From assembly GCA_003601795.1 (NCBI GenBank), contig PIXU01000168.1, forward strand, positions 1-6,513: a stretch of 6,513 bases of DNA. The letters run 5' to 3'. The notes below the pieces were generated by a model. That model did not search any database, was not told the DNA's origin, and worked only from the letters and a program-made list of their open reading frames with translations. Source of the DNA: Candidatus Methanophagales archaeon (GTDB lineage: Archaea; Halobacteriota; Syntropharchaeia; Alkanophagales; Methanospirareceae). The translations under genes and the position numbers were made by a program. Below, piece by piece: positions 4,504 through 6,513 of the stretch; the stretch's first letter is position 1, and the number at the start of each line of letters is the position of its first letter.

Positions 4504-5964
4504 GTGACAGAATACAAACTCTTCGCACAGCGCGTCGGACTCGTGGGAATCACGAATGCAATCGTTAGCCTGCGTGGGTTAATCCTTATTCCAATCTTAA
4601 CGAAGACATTGGGTGCATCGGGTTACGGAATATGGGCGCAGATAATCGTCACAATATCTTTGATTACCCCAATAGCCATGCTTGGTCTTCCCTCTGCGAT
4701 GGTAAGGTTTCTTGCAGCGGAAAAGGATAAAAAAGAGATACAAGAAGGCGTTTATTCTGTTCTATTTGCCATTCTGTTTTTTGGCTTGTTCTTTTCGCTT
4801 TTATTATATGCACTTTCAAATTCCATTGCATTAACCATAATACGGGATGCTTCTGCCGCACCGTTAATCAAAATTGCATCAATTATCGTTCTTGCAGGTG
4901 CATTAGATGGAGCAACGTTGCAGTTCTTCCTGACTTTTGGGCAGATGAAGAAATATTCTGCTCTTACGCTCCTTCAAACATTTGGTGAGGTTTGTCTTGT
5001 CGCTCTTGCCGTATTGTATGGATTTGGTTTGCTCGGTGCAGTAGTTTCACTTTTAATCTCAAGAATAATCGTTTTTTTGATTGCTTTTTTCCTTATTCTT
5101 TCCAAAATTGGGTTTGTTATTCCAACCTTTACTCAAATTAAATCCCGATTAAAACCTTATTTATTGTTTGGATTGCCGCTGGTTCCAGCCGTAATATCCG
5201 CATGGGTGATAAATATGAGTGATAGATATATAATCGGGTATTTCATGGGCTCTGCACCCGTTGGAATATACGCTGCTGCTTATGGGATTGGAAATACAAT
5301 ATTGATGTTCATATCACCCATTCGCACCGTTTTATATCCAACAATCTCAAAATTATGGGAAGAGGATAAAATTGAGGATGTTAAAACGCATTTGAAATAT
5401 TCTGTTAAATATTTTCTGATGATTGCAATTCCATCTGCTTTTGGGCTTTCTGTATTATCAAAAGAGCTATTGGTCATTTTAGCTACTTCTGAATTCGTTT
5501 CAGCCGGTAGTGTGATTATACCAATTGTAGCCTTTGCCACTTTAATCTACGGATTCTATTCAATAGCAACGTATGTTCTCACATCTGCCAGGAAAACGCA
5601 CTATATCGGGCTTTTATTGGCTGTAGCCGCTGTAACCAATATTATTTTGAATGTTGTTCTTATACCTCTGCTCGGGATTTTAGGTGCCGCAATTGCTACT
5701 TTAATTACCTTTTTTGTATTAGCTGCGCTTACACTTTATCTTTCTTTTAAGGACTTGCGGTTCGATTTGAATTTCGGGTTTATCGTAAAAAGTGTGATTG
5801 CTTCTATGGTAATGTCCGGATTAATTTTGAAATACAATCCTGTTGGCACAATCAATGTATTAATTTCAATAGGATTTGGGGGTGGGATTTATTTTGGGTT
5901 GCTATGGTTGTTGAAAGGGTTTAATAAAGATGAATTGCGGGTTTTTAAGAGCACACTCAGGTAA
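4504..5964 (+). CDS. Wzx-type oligosaccharide flippase (polysaccharide biosynthesis membrane protein)
   Basis: 486 residues, almost entirely hydrophobic helices with short polar loops, of the length and pattern of the 12-14 helix MOP-superfamily flippases that move lipid-linked oligosaccharides across the membrane. Supporting segments are ILTKTLGASGYGIWAQI (31-47), GLPSAMVRFLA (61-71), SDRYIIGYFMGSAPVGIYAA (239-258), a family signature at the start of the second half, SPIRTVLYPTISKLWEE (271-287), and NVVLIPLLGILGAAIATL (383-400). The start is GTG 4504: an in-frame TGA at 4480-4482 closes the frame above it, no ATG lies between, and the N-terminus aligns naturally. The ribosome site is weak (AGGA about 12 bases off). 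It is divergent from the wecB/glycosyltransferase array and is the only intact glycan gene fully inside the window. Confidence 0.92.
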   Translation: MTEYKLFAQRVGLVGITNAIVSLRGLILIPILTKTLGASGYGIWAQIIVTISLITPIAMLGLPSAMVRFLAAEKDKKEIQEGVYSVLFAILFFGLFFSLLLYALSNSIALTIIRDASAAPLIKIASIIVLAGALDGATLQFFLTFGQMKKYSALTLLQTFGEVCLVALAVLYGFGLLGAVVSLLISRIIVFLIAFFLILSKIGFVIPTFTQIKSRLKPYLLFGLPLVPAVISAWVINMSDRYIIGYFMGSAPVGIYAAAYGIGNTILMFISPIRTVLYPTISKLWEEDKIEDVKTHLKYSVKYFLMIAIPSAFGLSVLSKELLVILATSEFVSAGSVIIPIVAFATLIYGFYSIATYVLTSARKTHYIGLLLAVAAVTNIILNVVLIPLLGILGAAIATLITFFVLAALTLYLSFKDLRFDLNFGFIVKSVIASMVMSGLILKYNPVGTINVLISIGFGGGIYFGLLWLLKGFNKDELRVFKSTLR

Positions 5965-6007
5965 TTCTTTGGCTGATGCAATCAATAAAAATTAAGATAA
6001 TACTCGA
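5965..6007. other. convergent intergenic gap
   Basis: A 43-base AT-rich gap separates the ends of the flippase and the methyltransferase remnant. T-rich stretches occur on both sides, but I see no stem-loop I would call a terminator. Confidence 0.5.
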
Positions 6008-6406
6008 TTATTGTTTTTCATAAATGTAAACAACCCATATAGGTTGCTTTTTTCCAAAAACCCAGCCCATTCTCGTGATTAATTTACTGATAAAATCAGG
6101 TTTTTTATACTCAAGTTCAGATGACCCACATTTTGGACATTTAACAAAATCCGAATGATTATAATATCCCAATTTTTGTTTTAGATTTATAAATGGATCA
6201 GAATGAGTTAATCCGATATAAAAATGTTTAATTGGCGTAAAATCTTCATTAAAGAGGTTTGACAATGTTTTATCACTAAATGACCGTATATGAGCACCTG
6301 ATTTTTCATCGGGCATATATATCTCGCCGCAATTTCTACATTTACAAAGGGCTCCTTTTATGTTTTGATTAAACGGCACTGAAATGATAATAGTGTCATA
6401 TGACAC
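6008..6406 (-). pseudogene. SAM-dependent methyltransferase, C-terminal half only
   Basis: The frame from GTG 6406 reads YDTIIISVPFNQNIKG (3-18), then Cys21, Cys23 and Cys26 (CKCRNCGEIY), HIRSFSDKTLSNLF (39-52) and a second pair Cys90/Cys93 (KCPKCGS). The VIISVPxNxNI-C-x-H-x-SF pattern is the C-terminal half of class I methyltransferases common in surface-glycan clusters. There the cysteines and histidine form a zinc-ribbon-like insert. The glycine-rich SAM-binding half is absent. Upstream, GGAGGGG (6431-6437) sits seven bases before ATG 6423. That ATG would encode MVRVTR and reach this frame if one G were added at 6406-6407, suggesting that the original start survives and the middle was deleted. 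Without correction, the frame begins directly behind a TAG at 6409-6407. Probably non-functional. Confidence 0.72.
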
Positions 6407-6511
6407 CTAGTTACCCTTACCATCTATATTCCCCTCCATTCTATTTAAATGCATACTCTCAGGGTAGTATGTTTTAATGATCTCCAGATACTCTTCAACA
6501 AGGGAAACACT
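6407..6511 (-). CDS. C-terminal end of an unidentified reading frame (partial)
   Basis: Thirty-four codons run from the window edge to TAG 6409-6407 and include SLVEEYLEIIKTYYPESMHL and then MEGNIDGKGN. The composition is plausible for a real protein, helical and amphipathic, but I do not recognise the family. It ends overlapping a strong ribosome site and an ATG at 6423, as expected for a gene coupled to the next one. It is in the same frame as the methyltransferase remnant behind it, so it might instead be an upstream part of that protein interrupted by an amber codon. Confidence 0.45.
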   Translation of the reverse strand, partial: SVSLVEEYLEIIKTYYPESMHLNRMEGNIDGKGN

Positions 6512-6513
6512 CA

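Noticed and set aside
2594..6409. TAG read as an amino acid (pyrrolysine-style recoding): in-frame TAG in the transposase (4325-4323), between the unknown frame and the methyltransferase (6409-6407), and between TIGR04076 and wecB-B (2596-2594).
   Set aside because: The TIGR04076 TAG falls exactly at the family C-terminus, and HEPN-MNT ends normally with TAG-TAA. The transposase and methyltransferase are truncated anyway, so nonsense decay is simpler. No RNA element or pyl gene is visible.
1..6513. CRISPR arrays, tRNA or rRNA genes.
   Set aside because: No spaced repeats of suitable length, no cloverleaf-like sequence and no rRNA motifs were seen on either strand.

Overview
The window looks archaeal and most likely euryarchaeal. 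Pointers are AT-rich TATA boxes set where archaeal promoters need them, Shine-Dalgarno sites on most genes, a TIGR04076-family protein, a HEPN-nucleotidyltransferase fusion with the GSx(11)DxD spacing I associate with archaea, and surface-glycan genes. I cannot name the genus. The region is part of a surface polysaccharide or glycoprotein-glycan locus that has been heavily rearranged and is decaying.

Minus strand, 4358 down to 1, in transcription order: a 5' fragment of an IS481/IS3-like transposase (4358-4086) joins in frame to the last 30 codons of a glycosyltransferase (4085-3993). A UDP-GlcNAc 2-epimerase (wecB) copy A keeps only its first 113 codons and then runs into an unrelated tail (3996-3562). 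A HEPN-nucleotidyltransferase fusion (3578-2892) and a TIGR04076 protein (2884-2594) follow. wecB copy B is nearly complete but has lost its C-terminal region through a deletion and frameshift (2575-1576). Only the first 10 or so codons of a glycosyltransferase survive after it (1569-1525). Next come mntA (1495-1232), a hepT stub (1212-1128) and a retropepsin-like aspartic protease pseudogene (1115-759). Then wecB copy C survives only as its last 40 or so codons (about 702-583) and overlaps the start of a glycosyltransferase that leaves the window at base 1.

Plus strand, 4504-5964: an intact Wzx-type flippase is transcribed away from the transposase, with a near-symmetric TATA element in the 145-base divergent gap. 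Beyond it, on the minus strand, lies the C-terminal half of a SAM-dependent methyltransferase with zinc-ribbon cysteines (6406-6008). It is directly preceded by the end of an unidentified reading frame that enters from the right edge.

Working together: glycosyltransferases, WecB (UDP-GlcNAc to UDP-ManNAc) and the flippase would build and export a lipid-linked glycan. The repeated junction pattern suggests an ancestral array of alternating glycosyltransferase and wecB genes joined by ATGA overlaps. Two toxin-antitoxin-type cassettes (HEPN-MNT plus TIGR04076; MntA-HepT plus protease) now sit at the wecB breakpoints. In this window no complete wecB remains. The flippase, HEPN-MNT, the TIGR04076 protein and (as far as seen) the terminal glycosyltransferase look functional.
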